Shown: in pieces, positions 5,415-5,676 of the stretch
How the letters are laid out: each line of letters starts with the position of its first letter
Numbering within the stretch: the first letter of the stretch is position 1
Assembly: GCA_016180145.1 (NCBI GenBank)
Contig: JACPBT010000018.1
Span: 1-5,676 of the forward strand
Length of the DNA stretch: 5,676 bases
Source of the DNA: Candidatus Woesearchaeota archaeon
Lineage (GTDB): Archaea > Nanobdellota > Nanobdellia > Woesearchaeales > UBA10216
Direction: 5' to 3'
Made by a program: the position numbers and the translations under genes
The notes under the pieces: model-generated
Told to the model about the DNA's origin: nothing
Seen by the model: the letters and a program-made list of their open reading frames with translations, nothing else
Database searches by the model: none

Positions 5415-5545
5415 CGCTCACGAACTCTGCCTTTGGCTGCATCTTCAAGTCCGCGTCTTATGCTAAGCAATAACTGTTCCTGTGCAGCCAATTCAAGCCG
5501 TTTAAGGTGCTCGTATTCTCCTTTGGTTATAGTTATCGTTTCCAT
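5411..5545 (-). CDS. Small candidate antitoxin (44 residues), tail to tail with toxin
   Basis: The minus strand encodes METITITKGEYEHLKRLE, then a helical LAAQEQLLLSIRRGLEDAA stretch and a basic end KGRVRER. This resembles the short archaeal antitoxins of the METITITKEEYExLK... type that accompany RelE toxins: a short N-terminal strand, then a long amphipathic helix. The start at 5545 is supported by a TATA box centred 27 bases upstream (5568-5577) and by the family-like N-terminus. The frame continues open upstream to the window edge but has no closer start codon, and the ATG at 5567 is out of frame. Its stop (TTA at 5411-5413) overlaps the toxin stop (TAA at 5412-5414). The opposite orientation to the toxin is unusual, since most type II modules are tandem operons. 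The pairing is inferred from adjacency and family resemblance. Confidence 0.65.
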   Translation of the reverse strand: METITITKGEYEHLKRLELAAQEQLLLSIRRGLEDAAKGRVRER

Positions 5546-5567
5546 GTCTTTTGTTAGGAAAAGCCAT

Positions 5568-5577
5568 CTTATAAATC
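5568..5577. promoter_or_regulatory. TATA box, likely serving the small antitoxin and possibly the gene at 5660
   Basis: On the minus strand GATTTATAAG lies 27 bases before the antitoxin ATG at 5545, with A-rich sequence upstream. The box is nearly symmetric: on the plus strand CTTATAAATC would place a transcription start near 5600, exactly where the hairpin leader of the next gene begins. Minus-strand use is better supported. Confidence 0.5.
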
Positions 5578-5581
5578 TTTT

Positions 5582-5622
5582 GTTAAAAAAGAAAAAAAAA
5601 GCCCTGCTGTTGAAGGCAGGGC
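5582..5622 (-). terminator. Hairpin plus T-tract terminator for minus-strand transcription
   Basis: Read on the minus strand, a 7-base-pair GC-rich hairpin (arms 5616-5622 and 5601-5607, 8-base loop) is followed at once by nine T, then C and six more T (5585-5600). This is a textbook intrinsic terminator shape, and T-tracts alone terminate archaeal RNA polymerase. It would stop transcripts entering from the right before they reach the small antitoxin. No minus-strand gene is visible to its right, so its target is unknown. Confidence 0.45.
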
Positions 5623-5671
5623 AAGTTTTGCCTTCACTTTGTTTGTTGGGGGTGGTAAAATGAAGGCAAAG
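5601..5671 (+). promoter_or_regulatory. Structured 5' leader with alternative pairings over a start codon
   Basis: Four segments are visible. GCCCTGC (5601-5607) pairs with GCAGGGC (5616-5622). The loop sequence TGAAG (5611-5615) can pair with CTTCA (5632-5636), giving an H-type pseudoknot. Alternatively TTTGCCTTCA (5627-5636) pairs perfectly over 10 bases with TGAAGGCAAA (5661-5670), which contains the last two bases of the ATG at 5660. That hairpin can extend by TTT/AAA (5638-5640 with 5657-5659) after one mismatch. The two folds exclude each other. Whether it is a riboswitch, an autoregulatory site or chance cannot be decided from sequence. Confidence 0.4.
5648..5656 (+). promoter_or_regulatory. 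Shine-Dalgarno site for the gene at 5660
   Basis: GGGGGTGGT ends 3 bases before the ATG; its GGTG core (5651-5654) is 5 bases away and complementary to the CACC of 16S rRNA. In the start-codon hairpin this site falls mostly in the loop. Confidence 0.5.
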
Positions 5672-5676
5672 AAACT
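5660..5676 (+). CDS. Start of an unidentified gene (cut by the window end)
   Basis: ATG followed by AAG GCA AAG AAA (MKAKK) and an incomplete codon. The start is suggested by the Shine-Dalgarno site just upstream and by the structured leader. Only five residues are visible, so no function can be assigned; the frame beyond the window is unknown. A lysine-rich N-terminus is common in many protein types and is not informative. Confidence 0.4.

Noticed and set aside
5433..5663. Plus-strand open frame of 76 residues opposite the small antitoxin
   Set aside because: Serine/leucine/lysine-rich low-complexity translation without family resemblance, running through the hairpin and A-tract; explained as the antisense shadow of the antitoxin.
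5546..5676. In-frame upstream extension of the small antitoxin to the window edge
   Set aside because: The frame is open but has no start codon before the window edge and reads through a poly-T tract (poly-Phe); the TATA box supports a start at 5545.

Overview
The window looks archaeal. It carries a RIO1-family atypical kinase and a TrmI-type tRNA m1A methyltransferase of archaeal length. Several genes have a TATA-like box centred about 25-28 bases before the ATG and no room for a leader, which is the usual archaeal leaderless arrangement. Gene ends touch or overlap throughout. The GlmM looks bacterial, while the sugar-1-phosphate nucleotidylyltransferase/acetyltransferase looks archaeal (ST0452-like). 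Together with the compact layout, this suggests a small-genome archaeon of DPANN type (Woesearchaeota, Diapherotrites or similar). That placement is inference from general resemblance, not a phylogeny.

Layout. Bases 1-2911 are a plus-strand operon: the C-terminal part of a TalC/FSA-type transaldolase, then glmM, then a glmU-like gene, joined by a 5-base gap and an ATGA overlap and served by Shine-Dalgarno-like sites. The last two would turn glucosamine-6-P into glucosamine-1-P and then UDP-GlcNAc, a precursor for glycans. Bases 2915-3477 are a minus-strand toxin-antitoxin module (ribbon-helix-helix-like antitoxin followed by a RelE/ParE-like toxin), with its own TATA box and a perfect palindrome over the antitoxin start. 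Bases 3537-5091 hold trmI (minus) and a rio1 kinase (plus), diverging from a 64-base gap with overlapping TATA boxes. Bases 5109-5545 hold a second RelE-like toxin (plus) and a 44-residue candidate antitoxin (minus) placed tail to tail and sharing the TTAA of their stop codons. Bases 5568-5676 carry a TATA box, a hairpin-rich leader and the first codons of another plus-strand gene.

The points most worth a second look are: (1) the leader before the ATG at 5660, whose segments can form either a hairpin/H-type pseudoknot or a hairpin over the start codon; (2) the tail-to-tail toxin/antitoxin pair; (3) a sharp codon-usage break inside the glmU-like gene at the boundary of its two domains; (4) a strand-wide G/T bias on the plus strand that ignores gene direction and fades over the glmU 3' half and the first toxin-antitoxin module. 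No rRNA, tRNA, CRISPR array or insertion sequence was seen. There is no gene-free stretch over 300 bases.
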